From assembly GCA_035771175.1 (NCBI GenBank), contig CM069612.1, positions 23,728,987 to 23,792,986 of the forward strand: 64,000 bases of DNA, written 5' to 3'. Positions within the stretch are counted from its first letter, which is position 1, and each line of letters begins with the position of its first letter. This document shows, one piece after another, positions 48,678 to 61,222 of the stretch. This DNA is from Paratinospora sagittata. Its lineage: Eukaryota; Streptophyta; Magnoliopsida; Ranunculales; Menispermaceae. The notes beneath the pieces were generated by a model, which saw nothing but the letters and a program-made list of their open reading frames with translations, was not told the origin of the DNA and did no database searches. Position numbers and translations under genes: made by a program.

Positions 48678-51600
48678 ATGGTTTTCGTTAGAACCCCAAA
48701 CAACGAAACCCTAGCCCTAAACATAAACCCTAATTGCACCTCTCTCCAAACCCTAAAGCTCTCAATCGAACAAAAATCCAAAATCCCCACAAATCTCCAA
48801 AGACTCTTCTTATCCCCATGGCGGTTAATCTCCGACGACGAATCCGTCACCGTCTCCGATCTCGGCGTACGATGGAACTCAACCCTAACTCTCCATCTCC
48901 CGTTGCTCGGCGGAATGCAAGCTCCGGTGCCCCCAAAACCCCGGCTCGAATTCCTCAACACGAAGCCGCCGCCGAACTACGTCGCCGGACTCGGTCGTGG
49001 CGCCACCGGATTCACCACTCGGTCTGATATCGGTCCGGCCAGGGCCGCGCCCGATCTCCCTGATCGCTCCGCGACGACGATCGGTGGCGCTGCGGCCTCC
49101 GGGATCGGTCGCGGACGAGGCAAAGGCGGCGCCGGCGAAGACGAAGAGGAAGAAGAAGCGGACGAGAGGGGTTACGACGAGAACCAGAAATTCGACGAAT
49201 TCGAAGGGAACGATGTAGGGCTTTTCGCTTCGGCCGAGTACGATGAGGACGATAAGGAGGCCGATGCGGTTTGGGAGAGTATTGATAAGAGGATGGATTC
49301 GCGGAGGAAGGATCGGAGGGAGGCGAGGTTGAAGCAAGAAATTGAGAAGTATAGGGCATCAAACCCTAAGATTACGGAGCAATTCGCAGATTTGAAGCGA
49401 AAGTTGTATACTTTATCGGAGCAAGAGTGGGATAGTATACCGGAAATTGGGGATTATTCGTTGAGGAATAAGAAGAAGAGGTTCGAAAGCTTTGTTCCGG
49501 TGCCGGATACATTGCTCGAGAAGGCGAGGCAGGAGAAGGAGCATGTTACGGCATTGGATCCAAAGAGTAGGGCGGCGACGGGGACGGAGACGCCGTGGGC
49601 GCAGACTCCGGTGACTGATTTAACAGCAGTTGGAGAAGGGAGAGGGACGGTGTTGTCGTTGAAGTTGGATAGGCTTTCGGATTCGGTTTCGGGGTTAACT
49701 GTGGTTGATCCAAAAGGGTATTTGACAGATTTGAAAAGTATGAAGATTACTAGTGATGCCGAGATTTCGGATATAAAGAAGGCTAGATTGTTGCTCAAGT
49801 CGGTGACGCAGACAAATCCGAAGCACCCACCTGGTTGGATTGCTGCGGCGAGGCTTGAAGAGGTAGCTGGGAAGATTCAAGCTGCTAGGGAATTGATACA
49901 GAAAGGGTGCGAGGAGTGTCCGAAAAATGAGGATGTTTGGTTGGAGGCGTGTAGGCTTGCGAGTCCGGATGAAGCAAAAGCTGTGATAGCAAGAGGTGTG
50001 AAAGCAATTCCCAATTCAGTGAAGCTGTGGATGCAGGCTGCAAAGCTGGAGCATGATGATAAGAACAAGAGGAGAGTGCTGATGAAAGGACTTGATCACA
50101 TTCCTGATTCTGTGAGGCTTTGGAAGGCAGTTGTGGAGCTTGGCAACGAGGAGGAAGCAAGGGTTTTTCTTCAAAGAGCTGTGGAGTGTTGTCCTTTGCA
50201 TGTGGAGCTTTGGCTTGCTCTTGCAAGGTTGGAAACTTACGATAATGCGAAGAAGGTTCTTAATAAGGCAAGAGAGAGGCTTTCCAAGGAGCCTGCTATT
50301 TGGATTACTGCTGCAAAGCTTGAAGAGGCTAATGGAAATACTGCTATGGTTGGGAAGATCATAGAGAGGGGTATTCGGTCATTGCAAAGAGAAGGGTTGG
50401 AGGTTGACAGAGAAGCTTGGATGAAGGAGGCTGAGGCTGCAGAACGGGCTGGATCAGTTGCGACCTGCCAGGCTATAATCCGTAACACGATTGGTATTGG
50501 GGTTGAAGATGTTGACAGAAAAAGGACTTGGGTTGCTGATGCGGAGGAATGCAAAAAGAGGGGTTCCATTGAGACTGCTCGCGCTATCTATGCTCACGCA
50601 CTTACAGTATTCCTTACCAAGAAGAGTATTTGGCTTAAGGCAGCACAACTTGAGAAGAGCCATGGAACTAGGGAGTCCCTCGATGCTCTACTTAGAAGAG
50701 CAGTTACTTACAGGCCTCAAGCTGAGGTTCTTTGGTTAATGGGTGCTAAAGAGAAGTGGCTTGCTGGTGATGTTACTGCAGCTCGGGCAATTCTTCAGGA
50801 AGCCTACGCTGCCATTCCTAACTCGGAGGAGATTTGGCTTGCTGCATTCAAGCTGGAATTTGAGAACCATGAGCCTGAGAGAGCGAGAATGCTTCTTGCT
50901 AAAGCCCGGGAAGGAAAATGCACAGAGAGGGTCTGGATGAAATCAGCTATAGTTGAGAGAGAATTGGGGAACACGACAGAGGAGAGGAGATTACTTGAGG
51001 AAGGGTTAAAGCGGTTCCCTTCATTTTTCAAGTTGTGGCTGATGCTCGGACAGCTAGAGGAACGGCTTGGTAGCTTGGAGCAGGCTAAAGAAGCTTACGA
51101 GGCAGGTTTGAAGAATTGTCCCAGTTGCATTCCCTTATGGCTTTCACTTGCTAGACTGGAAGAGAAGATGAATGGGTTGAGTAAAGCTAGAGCGATTCTT
51201 ACAATGGCCAGGAAGAAGAATCCCCAAAATCCAGAACTTTGGCTTGCTGCAATTCGAGCTGAGTCAAGGCATGGCAACAGGAAGGAAGCTGATATTTTGA
51301 TGGCAAAGGCATTGCAGGAATGTCCCACAAGTGGTATATTGTGGGCAGCATCAATTGAGATGGTCCCTCGTCCCCAGCGCAAAACCAAGAGTATTGATGC
51401 ACTCAAGCGATGTGATCACGATCCACATGTAATTGCTGCTGTGGCAAAATTATTTTGGCATGATAGAAAGGTGGACAAAGCGAGAAACTGGCTTAACAGG
51501 GCAGTGACTCTTGCTCCAGATATTGGAGACTTCTGGGCTCTATATTACAAGTTTGAGCTTCAGCATGGTACTGAGGAAAACCAGAAGGATGTCTTGAACA

Positions 51601-51773
51601 GATGCACTGCGGCAGAGCCAAAGTATGGTGAGAGATGGCAGGCAATTTCTAAAGCTGTGGAGAATTCTCACCAACCAATAGAAGCCATTTTAAAGAAAGT
51701 AGTGGTTGCTTTGGGAAAGGACGAAAGTGTTGCTGGTGCTGTAGAAAACAGTTTTAAAGTACCCACTAACTAA
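48678..51773 (+). CDS. STA1: STA1/PRP6-like pre-mRNA splicing factor
   Basis: A single 1,031-codon exon. Residues 1-80 form a ubiquitin-like domain ([18 protein letters not shown] at the start), a feature of plant STABILIZED1. Residues 85-300 are the PRP1/PRP6 N-terminal region: [20 protein letters not shown], an acidic Gly/Glu stretch, [20 protein letters not shown], and [20 protein letters not shown]. From about 365 to the end there is a long series of HAT/TPR-type repeats ([43 protein letters not shown]). The protein bridges U5 and U4/U6 snRNPs in the tri-snRNP in the nucleus; in Arabidopsis it is needed for splicing and stress-related mRNA turnover. The length matches the family (about 1,030). 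The start is the first ATG and places the ubiquitin-like domain at the N-terminus. The coding sequence is GC-richer than its surroundings. A retroelement ends only 243 bp upstream. Confidence 0.95.
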   Translation: MVFVRTPNNETLALNINPNCTSLQTLKLSIEQKSKIPTNLQRLFLSPWRLISDDESVTVSDLGVRWNSTLTLHLPLLGGMQAPVPPKPRLEFLNTKPPPNYVAGLGRGATGFTTRSDIGPARAAPDLPDRSATTIGGAAASGIGRGRGKGGAGEDEEEEEADERGYDENQKFDEFEGNDVGLFASAEYDEDDKEADAVWESIDKRMDSRRKDRREARLKQEIEKYRASNPKITEQFADLKRKLYTLSEQEWDSIPEIGDYSLRNKKKRFESFVPVPDTLLEKARQEKEHVTALDPKSRAATGTETPWAQTPVTDLTAVGEGRGTVLSLKLDRLSDSVSGLTVVDPKGYLTDLKSMKITSDAEISDIKKARLLLKSVTQTNPKHPPGWIAAARLEEVAGKIQAARELIQKGCEECPKNEDVWLEACRLASPDEAKAVIARGVKAIPNSVKLWMQAAKLEHDDKNKRRVLMKGLDHIPDSVRLWKAVVELGNEEEARVFLQRAVECCPLHVELWLALARLETYDNAKKVLNKARERLSKEPAIWITAAKLEEANGNTAMVGKIIERGIRSLQREGLEVDREAWMKEAEAAERAGSVATCQAIIRNTIGIGVEDVDRKRTWVADAEECKKRGSIETARAIYAHALTVFLTKKSIWLKAAQLEKSHGTRESLDALLRRAVTYRPQAEVLWLMGAKEKWLAGDVTAARAILQEAYAAIPNSEEIWLAAFKLEFENHEPERARMLLAKAREGKCTERVWMKSAIVERELGNTTEERRLLEEGLKRFPSFFKLWLMLGQLEERLGSLEQAKEAYEAGLKNCPSCIPLWLSLARLEEKMNGLSKARAILTMARKKNPQNPELWLAAIRAESRHGNRKEADILMAKALQECPTSGILWAASIEMVPRPQRKTKSIDALKRCDHDPHVIAAVAKLFWHDRKVDKARNWLNRAVTLAPDIGDFWALYYKFELQHGTEENQKDVLNRCTAAEPKYGERWQAISKAVENSHQPIEAILKKVVVALGKDESVAGAVENSFKVPTN

Positions 51774-54262
51774 CATCAACCACTTCAGAAGATGCGTGGA
51801 TGAGGAAGAGAACTGCTGCAGTTGCTGCAGATGCTGGTGAATGCTCAAATTTCTTGAATGGATCTGTGAAGTTCTCTCTTTGTTCAAATATTTAGTAGGA
51901 TAATACTACTCGATTCTTGGAATGTAATATGTGCTTATTTACAGTGTCCTACTCCTACAGTCTTTTTGAACATTGGAGCTTGTAGTTTCTGTGGTAGTTT
52001 ACCAATGATCTTGATTATGGAACTAAAAGAGGAAGCATGCTAGTCATATATTCCTTAAACTTCTGTGTTATATCATATGATTGCTGCTAATCATATCTAT
52101 TGTTGACCACATTGTGTGATGTCTATCATGAAAGTTATCTGAGTTGTAAATAATGTCACGCTACTAAGGCTGCTGGTTTTTTTCCTGGATTGAGGGCTCT
52201 CTCCATTGATAGATGCTGAACCTTATAATATCCTATCATGATACCATACTCTTTCATTAGCAGTCATGCTTGCCCCTATCTAGAAATTAGTTGCTTTGCA
52301 CAGTAACTGGGTGTGTTATTTAGAAGTGAGCCGTGGTCCTGTTTGAAAGACTACCTTGCTAAACAAATTGGAATTTTGCACTTTAAACCAGCATGCACTT
52401 GAAGTCATATTTCTAGATTGTTGTTTACTCGGGAAATATAGATTTTTTTTGTTATTTTCCTAAGTGGACGTATAGGAGATAGATGAGCTCATTAGGAAGA
52501 ATGCTGAACTTGTCATGACCATTGGCGCCACACTACATTCAGTCTTCTGTCAATGAGAGAGAGGATAATTGCAAACAAAGTTTTGTTGATTTGAGTACTT
52601 CATATGATTCTCTTAAGTTGCAATAATATTGTTTTAACAGGTTTTTAATAAGTTCACGTGTAATCTAGGTGATTTACTTCATACATAAGTCAAGTATAAA
52701 ACACCATAATTACTGTAAAATAGTGGCTGGAATAAAATAAAAACAAAGCTCATCTTTCCTAATATTTTGTTGTATAAGTGGTAGTTCCAAGCCAAATACT
52801 ATGTTCCATTACGATACTCATCAAAAACATAAATCATAAGCTAAACTCATTCACAAAAGATCCAAAATCAGTTAAAATTCAAGTTGGTGCATGACATCAA
52901 AGTAGTGGTAAACGTTTACAAAATTCCTATATTTCAAACAGTTGGATCTTTTGCAACTTTGCATAGTAAAAAAATTACTGTTTGTTTACAAGACTATCCT
53001 ATTGTTAGTCTATAGCACTGTGATTTGGAATGTTCCAACTGTTGAGATGGTGGGAAGGTACTTGAGCCTCAACACTCGGGTTAATAATAAGGAGATCCTT
53101 TCATCCTCAAGGACTGTTTTTGAGCTGCATACAAAATCAATTAGAACAACTAGTCTTTGAAATACAGCTTTTGAGGGCTTTTGTAAACAATATGAGCAAT
53201 AAGGGGATCTTTTTGGATGAAGATGCAGAGAAAAATAGAGAGCTTCAAGAATCCAAACTGGCAAAATTGATTCCATTGCCTTGAATTAGGCTTTGATTCT
53301 TGGTTTATGTGTTTCAGCTGACTGAGAAAGCTTTTAGATCATTTAATTCATGATAATATCTGTTATTATGGTGTTTTGTAGTTATGATTCTTTTCCTTGA
53401 AAATGTCATTTAGTTGCAAATTTCTGATGTTTACTTTCTGGCTTCATGAAGCTCCAGCCTTTTTGTAATCATTCTTCAATATGATGCTTAAGCCTATTTG
53501 AGGTTTACTAATATGATAACTACTTAGCTTCAAGTTGCTGTTTGAGCCTACTTTTTGGGACTTGAAATGACCTCGTCAGGGGATACATTATCCTTGTCAT
53601 TGAGTTAAGTAATACTTGGCCATTTCATCCTTAAATAAGGGAAATAGATTTTGAGGACGACCACTATGGAGGGTGAACATATATTCTTACATTGCAACCA
53701 TCAGTTGGTAATTTTTTGGGTCGGGGAAGGGTAATGTGTTAATGATTGAAAGCTTCAATAGCCTGATTTGAACTGTGTTTAATTGAGCTGTGCTTCTGAT
53801 CACCTATTTTGTCATGTTCATGTCACTAAATGATATTTCCTGTTGTATCAATGATTCTTACCATAGTTCTGATTTGAACAAGAAGCACCTTAGTGCAAAG
53901 GAAAATTTTGGGATATCTTGGGATGCTAAGAATAATTATGGACTGTCTCATAGATAAAATGATGTTGACATAAACAAATGGTCCTGGGAAAAACAAAATG
54001 AAAACTTCCTTTCATGATAGAATTATCTTATTTGACTTCTCCTTGATTTAAAGTTTTAAACTACTTCATTATCTTGTTACCTATTAAGGCCATTAGCAAA
54101 AGATGATTGGTGTTATTTCTTGAAATCAGTCAAACTTTACAACTTTGCAAGATTAAGTTGTATAAGAGAAGAAGCCATGCCATGACTTTTAACTGTTGCA
54201 TTGATCTATGCTCCCTTGGCCAAGATATGTTAACATGAGGAAGTTTGCTTCTTGGCGCTTCT
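51774..54262. other. Spacer between convergent genes
   Basis: Holds the 3' UTR of the STA1-like gene at its left end and that of POR at its right. No further gene; short ORFs near 53000 have no recognisable domain. Confidence 0.55.
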
Positions 54263-55992
54263 TCAAGCCAAACCCACAAGCTTTTCACTGACCTCCCACA
54301 CTTTTCGTGCCTTATCGGCATCACTAGCTTCTTGTGATAGCTGATTCTCAAATGAAGCCGAGTCCTTGTTCCAGCTCCAGTAAACACCTGACTTGGTTAA
54401 GCTTGGTTCGCTTACAACCTGGCAACAAATCAAAATTTAACCTTGATGAGTTCATTGAATTATGCAAATGCTCTAGTTTCTCTTATCTGTTCTTTCTTTT
54501 CTTTTTTTCCTCTAATACCTGTGCAAGTCTTTTTCCAGATTCCTCCTCTGAAACAAAGCCCTTGGTGATGTACTTCTGGAACGGAGGGAAGAGGAGTCGG
54601 AACAATGGGATGTGCTCTCTAAACAGACCTGTGGTTGCAATACAACCAGGATAAAGCGAAGCAAAAGTAATGCCAGTTTCCTCGTGAAAACGCCTGTGGA
54701 ATTCCTGCATTGTTAGCATATTGCAGACCTTGCTGTCCTTGTAGGCCTTGGCACCATCAAAGATCCCTCCGTCAATCATTGCGGAACTGTTAAGTCCATT
54801 TAAGCCTCCTGAGAGCCCCCTTAGATCCCCAAGGTTTGCTTTTGGAGGAACATTTCCGGCCAACGTGTTCGTATTCCCTGAAACATTTTCCATCATGTCA
54901 AGCCAAAACAATATTTTACAACATCAATTATTTGCAAAAATGGATTGTCATCTAAAGGTACCTGTGATTGAGCCAACGATGATTAGACGCTTTGACGGGT
55001 AATCGGATTTTTGCAGGTCATCAAGAAGCAATCGAGAAAGAAGGAAATGTCCAAGATGGTTCGTTCCAACGCTTAGTTCAAATCCTTCTGCGGTGAAACT
55101 GGGCTCTTTGGCGGTGGGCTGGTACACAGCTGCATTGCAAACCAAGACATCGAGTGGCCTTTCCGATCGCCGGAAATTGTCTACAAATTGCCTGACACTG
55201 TCAAGAGAGGCAAGATCAAGGTGCATGATGGTGTAATTCTCCTTGGCAATGCCTGCCGATTTCACTGCTCTCTCTGCTTTTAGGAAATCCCTGCAAGCCA
55301 TTATCACATGCCATTTTCCCGTCTCAGCTAAGGCCTTGGCCGTGGCTAGTCCAAGACCTGATGAAGCCCCGGTGACTATCACGCTACCCTTTCTCAGAGT
55401 TTTCTTCCCTTCTGTAGCAACACGGGTAAACGTTGGTGTTGTTGCTGAGGTTTGTGCTCTGACTGTGCCTACTGTGAATTTCCTTTGGCTAAATTCCTTC
55501 TGTAAGTTCATCACACACATTGGCATTACAAAAAATTAAACAAATTCCACGTGATACAATTAGGAAGTTGTTGAATACATGGTTTCATAATCCTTTAGAA
55601 CTTGAATTATTTATGGGTCAATGGGATTGAATTGAAACTAAGTCATGTTACTTCTTACCTTTACATTGATTCTTTTTTTCTTTTCTTTTCACATTATATG
55701 ATTCTAGTCTGAAACCATTTAAGCTTGAATTATTTAATAACTGTACCTTTCTTTTTAACACTAAGGGATTGAAGTCAGATGTAAAATGGTCAGAGAGAGG
55801 AACACCCAAGAAATTTGTATCCTTGAGAGAGACATTTAACTTGCCCTGCCAACATAGCGAACAAAACTCAGTTCAGAACTTAGAAAAGAAAATGTAATAA
55901 TCAGAGTCACAGAACAGTTGAAAATTTTGTTTTAAAGACTTTAAGACCTCTTTGTGGATGCAGAGAGCAGAAGGAAGAAGAGAGGCTGCCAT
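54263..55992 (-). CDS. POR: Light-dependent NADPH:protochlorophyllide oxidoreductase
   Basis: Five exons, all GT-AG: 55992-55948, 55845-55747, 55499-54962, 54877-54519 and 54418-54263; 1,197 bp, 398 residues. Residues 1 to about 65 are a Ser-rich chloroplast transit peptide ([15 protein letters not shown], then GKLNVSLKD). [16 protein letters not shown] (about 90-105) is the NADPH-binding Rossmann motif, and YKDSK has the catalytic Tyr273 and Lys277 of short-chain dehydrogenases. POR-specific stretches include [38 protein letters not shown] and [20 protein letters not shown]; the end is [16 protein letters not shown]. It reduces protochlorophyllide to chlorophyllide in light, bound to plastid membranes. 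The POR family is certain; isoform A, B or C is not resolved. The gene is intact and convergent with the STA1-like gene. Confidence 0.96.
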
Positions 55993-57490
55993 AAACACAA
56001 GCAAAATCAGAGACACTGAAACTGTCACAACTTTGCTTTGTAGACTTCCATATAAGATGGAAATATCATGTATTTAAAGTGGTTTGAGCGATCACCATAT
56101 TGGAGGATGTGTGACAAGAGTGACAGTGAAGAGAAGATAAGGTTAGAAAAGCCTCCTTGGGCATAAAAAAAAGATAAGAATGGCATCCTTTGACCCTTGA
56201 CATTGAGGAAGAAATCAAGAACTGAACAGTTGTGATACTAGTCTTGAGTCTAGGGAGGTAAATGTGATTTTAAGTAACTAATGAGGGGTGTAAATTCTAA
56301 AGGGCAATAAGATAAAGTATCTTCAATGAATCTGCCACGTGGATGTTACCAACCAATGGGATTCTCAGCTTTAGATTTCATGAGATATTAATATTGATTT
56401 TTATAGATTTGGACATTTGGATATTTGGATATTTGGATATTTGGCTCACTTCCCAATGCATTCCAGTGTTCCATTTCCCAAAGGTTGTGGGCCTAGGTGT
56501 CTAGTACTATCTTGTCAGTCCATTTCATCCAATCCCCATTATTGCTGACGTGTTATCTCTTTTTATGACACGTGTTATTTATTTTAGTTCATAATTATGA
56601 CCTATAGTATTTATTAATTTTTATTTAATTTTTATTTTATTATTTTATTATTATTATTTTTTTCATAAGATATATGTCATAAAATCTCATAATTTGTTAG
56701 CTTTTTTTATTATTAATTTTCTTATATTGCTATTTTGGTTAATTAAATAAAAAAATGGTGTATAATTTTTGGTAATTCTTTTGTTTTTGTTGATGAAATA
56801 AAACATGTTTACCTCTTTGTCAAATTTCATCAAATTTTATCTAATTTTGTGTTAAATTTTTGTATTTTCTAATTCAAAAAATTGAACTTTTATCAAAGTT
56901 TTATCGAATTTTGTCAAATTTTTGTATTTTTAAAATTACCTCCATTCTTTAATTCGACAAGTTTGTCATCGAAAAAGTTCTCCAAAATTCGGGATTTTTT
57001 TTTGTTTTTTCATATCTCAAAAGTTCATTTTATCTCATAGTAAAATATTCTCAAGAATTTTAGTGGATGCACTGATCATCTTACTTTGTCTTTTCACAAC
57101 TAATTATTGATCCTAACATTGTTGTCTAACCTTTTTTATAATTTTTTTTTTGGATAAGAAAAGAGAAATATATCTACTAAACTGGAACTAGAAGAAATTC
57201 TCATCTATTAATTTTACTTTTGTATGTCTATTGTTGGGTTCTTCCTGGTTATTTACCGAGCAAGGTGACTGGATTCATGCTTACTGTTTCATTAATGAAT
57301 GTGCTTTGGATGAAGAGAGTATTAAAGTTACAATGGATGATTTCTCCACGCTCTCCAAGAAATTGTTCCTGCATTTGGAGCTTCTACAGATAGCCTTGAA
57401 AGATGCAGGTAGGTTTGAGTTTCTACTTCCGATTTTTTTTTTACCTTTACACTGCTAGGTTCTGAACTAATCAGTTTAATCTTATTCTTC
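55993..57490. other. POR promoter region and AT-rich spacer
   Basis: Apart from the G-boxes, low-complexity AT-rich DNA (56580-57200). An open frame at 57231-57458 (DWIHAYCFINECALDEESIK) looks protein-like but matches nothing I know; it may be a gene fragment. Confidence 0.45.
56335..56574 (-). promoter_or_regulatory. G-boxes upstream of POR
   Basis: CCACGTGG at 56335-56342 and CACGTG at 56569-56574, about 345 and 580 bp upstream of the POR start. A GATAAG I-box-like site is near 56135. G-boxes bind bZIP and PIF-type factors that control light-regulated genes including POR. The motifs are seen; binding is inferred. Confidence 0.45.
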
Positions 57491-57539
57491 CATTACAACT
57501 CAAATGATATATTTAATCAGTTAAATCCCAAGGCCATAT

Positions 57540-58048
57540 ATGTTGTAATCTTATTTTGCCTTTAGCTGACAAATGTTGGTCATCTTTTCTTTCAGGTGCC
57601 CTTTTTCTTTAAGTATTTGGGATGAGTGGCGGAATAGAATTGGGGTTAGGTTCTCCTATCCAAGGTCGGTTGAGAAGTCTTTAGTGCTTACCCATATTCG
57701 GGGGCTTAATGGTAGGCAAACTAAGATTGTGAAGGCGGCGAACCTTGCAACAATACGGATGATTTGGATGGAAAGCAATTATCGTATTTTTTATAATATT
57801 TCTAGAAGAGTGGAGGAAGTATGGATTGATGTTTTGATTCTTGTTAGTTCATAGTTAGTGGCCTTTAAATTAATGACGACTATTCCATTAATGGGTGGAT
57901 TAGGAACTGAGGAGAGTGTTTGTAGTGAGGATTCGTGTTGTGTTTTTTTGTGATTTTCTTTGAGCACTGTTGATGCACCCTTTTGTTGTGTAATTGTTTG
58001 CTTATTTTTATCTTTAATAAATCTGTTTGTTTACTCTAAAAAAAAAAC
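57540..58048 (+). mobile_element. 5'-truncated LINE tail with poly(A)
   Basis: The plus frame at 57573-57854 (PFSLSIWDEWRNRIGVRF, IRMIWMESNYRIFYNISRR) resembles the C-terminal zinc-binding region of plant LINE ORF2. It is followed by a 3' UTR and an A run (58039-58047). A possible imperfect target duplication is present: AAATCCCAAGGCCATAT near 57521 and GAATCCCATGGCCGTAT near 58055. Confidence 0.65.
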
Positions 58049-58829
58049 AAATGATGAATCCCATGGCCGTATTTACCATTAATTTTTCATTGATTCTTCT
58101 TTTGTAAAAGAGGAGAGCCTGCTGACAATATTTTTGGAAGGTGTACTTTCTCTCGTATTTTAGCAAGTTATTCAGTTTGCTTCTGATCATTTTTCTTCTC
58201 GACTTAATTCAACTCAACTCAACTAAGTTTATTTTTTTAACTACTTAAGGTCGACTACATGAATCTGTTTTTTCTATTTTTCATTTTATCGAAGGCTAAG
58301 TTTGACATTCAAGTTTGTGTTTGTTTTCTTGAAAAGATAAAAAATTGTTGACATCGATTCTTGCCTTCCCCTTGAATTTGGTTTAATTATTAAATTATGA
58401 ATTTATGTGTGTACACGTAAGAGCAGGATACCTAGTTTCTACTGGCGGGCCCTGACAGTGGTGGGTTCTAAATTGCAACTGCCTCCAAATGTTCCGAGTG
58501 TGGCAAACTGGTTTATATCATTCAATTGATGAGGACTGGTGTTTTAATGGGCTTATGGATTTCAACCCATAGAAATAAAAGCTGGGCCAGAGTTCTGGCC
58601 CTAGAATTGTTCTTTGAGGCTAAAGGATTTAATTGAACATGCTTTCAGGTTGGGTTTGGTACTAAGTGAAATCACTTTTTGGCCATTGATGTTCTCATTG
58701 GCCTATGTCAAAATTGTTCACTTGATCTTATTCTGACTCAATTTCTCTTAACATGTATTCTTTCATTATTATTTTCCATTTAGGTTGAATTTCAAGCTCA
58801 TATCACAAGTGCTTGTCTTAGGAACACCC
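58049..58829. other. Spacer
   Basis: AT-rich, no gene or repeat identified. Confidence 0.5.
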
Positions 58830-59054
58830 AAATACATTAATATATTAACCAAGGGGGTTTGGCTCTAGTAGTTGAGGGCAAGTACCCTTAACCCTGAGGT
58901 TGTGAGTTTGAAACCGAACTCAAGAGACAAGCCTTCTTTTCCTCTTAGTATATTGACCAACGGTGTCTAAGGGCATTTGTGGCCTTACCCCAGAAGGATT
59001 AGTAGGATAGAAATCCTGATACCTGCCGACTTAAAAAAAAATACATTAATATAT
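58830..59054 (+). mobile_element. SINE with 16-bp target duplications
   Basis: A 193-bp body (58846-59038) is flanked by AAATACATTAATATAT at 58830-58845 and 59039-59054. It starts with a tRNA-like head: A-box-like TGGCTCTAGTAGTTGAGG and B-box-like GGTTGTGAGTTTGAAACC. It ends CTGCCGACTT plus poly(A). The exact duplication and the oligo(A) tail mark retroposition. Confidence 0.88.
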
Positions 59055-59714
59055 CTACATATCCAAGTCATACATATATATACCTCTATTAACATGAAGT
59101 TAGATCACTTCATCAATCCAAACAAAAAGTGTAGGCTAGGATCCGGGTCATAACCACCTTCCTTATCAATCTAATAGAAAAAAAAGAGAAACTTACCAAA
59201 AAGGAAGAAAAACCTGGAAAGAAGGAATCCAAAGTTCTCACAGTGCTTAGAATTCTTATTCAAATTTGCATGAAAAGAGAACTTATTGATCATAAAACCC
59301 AAAAAGAAGATTCCCCTTAAAAGTGAATCAACAAAGTAAGCTATATATCCAATAACAACAACTTCAGCATTAAGAAAGCCACATTAGTGAAGGAACCTCC
59401 CATCTTCATCCCCAAATGATTCTCTCATCTCTCTAAAAGCTAATTAAAGTTGGAAGACATCAAGACAAAGCATTCAAACCTAACTAAACAAACAAAAGTG
59501 CTCTCCAATTTTTCTTTGATGGCCGGTTGGTTGGCTATGGCTAGCTCCATAAATGGAAATACACGTGTAAATCAACTTTCACACAAAGCAAGATATATAC
59601 CATGGTTTCCTTACTTATATTATGGTCAAGTTTGTCAAGCTAAAAGCCAAAGTTTATAGATCGGGTGAATGACAGAGTTAAAGGACACAAAATTTTACTA
59701 TAAAATATATTTGA

Positions 59715-59816
59715 GTTCGAGCTTCTTGACCTATTTGCACAACGACGTCTTTGGGTATTTGTGACCGTGCCTCAGAGAAATAATGAGGGTAGGGCCCTTC
59801 ACACCCTTGACTTAAA
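59715..59816 (+). mobile_element. Partial SINE of the same family
   Basis: CAACGACGTCTTTGGGTATT onward follows the 3' half of the SINE at 58846 (CAACGGTGTCTAAGGGCATT), including the CTTGACTT plus poly(A) ending. The tRNA-like head is reduced to a B-box-like TTTGAGTTCGAGC. Diverged copy. Confidence 0.6.
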
Positions 59817-61035
59817 AAAAAAAAGAAAAAAAGAAAAGAAAAGGTTGACTCTATGTATATCATTATGTACATAATGGTATGTGGACCAGATTTATATTAC
59901 AAAGTAAAAAAAAAAAAAAAACTAATATGAAAGAAACAAGTAAACATTTGCAAGGAATTTTAACACGAGACCTCTACAATATATAACAAAGCTCTGATAT
60001 TATGATTGAGAGATTAAATTGATAGAACTAAAAGCTGATATTTAACTACTCTGACTACTATATATGGTGTATGTGCGTTAGAGATGGATCAAACTTAATT
60101 TCATGGGTCATTACCACGTGGCAGTGTAGAAAAGGGTCAAATATGTTGGACAAGAATTAGTGGTAAGCTGCTCCATTAATTAATGGGGTTCCTATATTTG
60201 TCTAATCAATTATATTAAGACCATAAAAAGTACTCTTCAAGCTTAATTAATTTATCTTGCTTGTTTCATACTCATTGGAATGTGTTAGGTAAGAGAGCGT
60301 GCATGAGTGATATGATCACATATACAGGATGATGCATATCATATGATCTATTGCATGGCCCTTCACAATACCATGCAGACACGCCAATGGTTTAGCGCCC
60401 TTTAAGTCACGAGGGATTGAATCTCTCGAGTGCTTATTATATAACGCGTACGTGTCAAAAAGATTTACAATCTCGTTGCAGTTGTCAATACATTTCATGC
60501 ATGCAGTAATTAAGGAAGAACTTTGCTGTAAAAGATCACATAATTAAGTTCTAATATCTAATTAATAAAACGTTGTAAATCATATATGCATATGCGAATT
60601 GAAATAATAGTTTTATTTAAAAATTGAAGAGTTCATCACATGAAATATAAATGTGAATCTTCTCCTTAATAGTATAAAGGTCTTTCGAAGTAAAATCTTA
60701 CATTTGGCAGGTCTAAAGGTGATTAAGTGGCAGAGACAACATCGGACAATTTGAATTCAAGTGCAAAGGTGGTTGAGTAGGGACTTATCATCGGTACAAG
60801 TTGAAATCAAGGCCCGCCAAGAATGATATCAAGATATGACATATACAGCCGTGGTGCTAGTGTGAGATTATTGGAGCCTAATTGCTCGTGGTGAGTTTGT
60901 TAAGGTGCATGGCCTAGTACAGTTGGAGACCAACTTGCTAATGACGATAATTGGTCATCTAGATTTCTGTCCAAAGTGGAGATTATTGAATGCGTATAAA
61001 TCAAAATAATAGTCCCATGTCAAAACTCAAAAGGC
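59817..61035. other. Spacer
   Basis: No gene. A-rich runs at 59817-59845 and 59906-59922. Confidence 0.5.
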
Positions 61036-61215
61036 CTGTTTTTTTTTTTTTTTTTTTAAACTTCGGTATCCGGGCCAACTTGCATACACCTGACTAATTC
61101 TAAGATGGTGCAAGCCCCTAGCTCGCAAAGAGGACACCCTCTAAAACTTTAGAAAAAATCTTCGTTCATACCTTAGAATGACGATAGGAGAATGGATCTT
61201 GGGACCTCAACCAAG
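61036..61215 (-). mobile_element. SINE-like element, minus strand
   Basis: A T run (61039-61057) represents poly(A) on the minus strand. The body contains CTTCGGTATCCGGGCCAACT and GCACACCTG-like segments seen at the 3' end of common plant SINEs. No target duplication found. Confidence 0.5.
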
Positions 61216-61222
61216 TAAAGAC

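Noticed and set aside
48455..51887. Antisense and shifted ORFs over the STA1-like gene
   Set aside because: Shadows of a long GC-richer coding exon.
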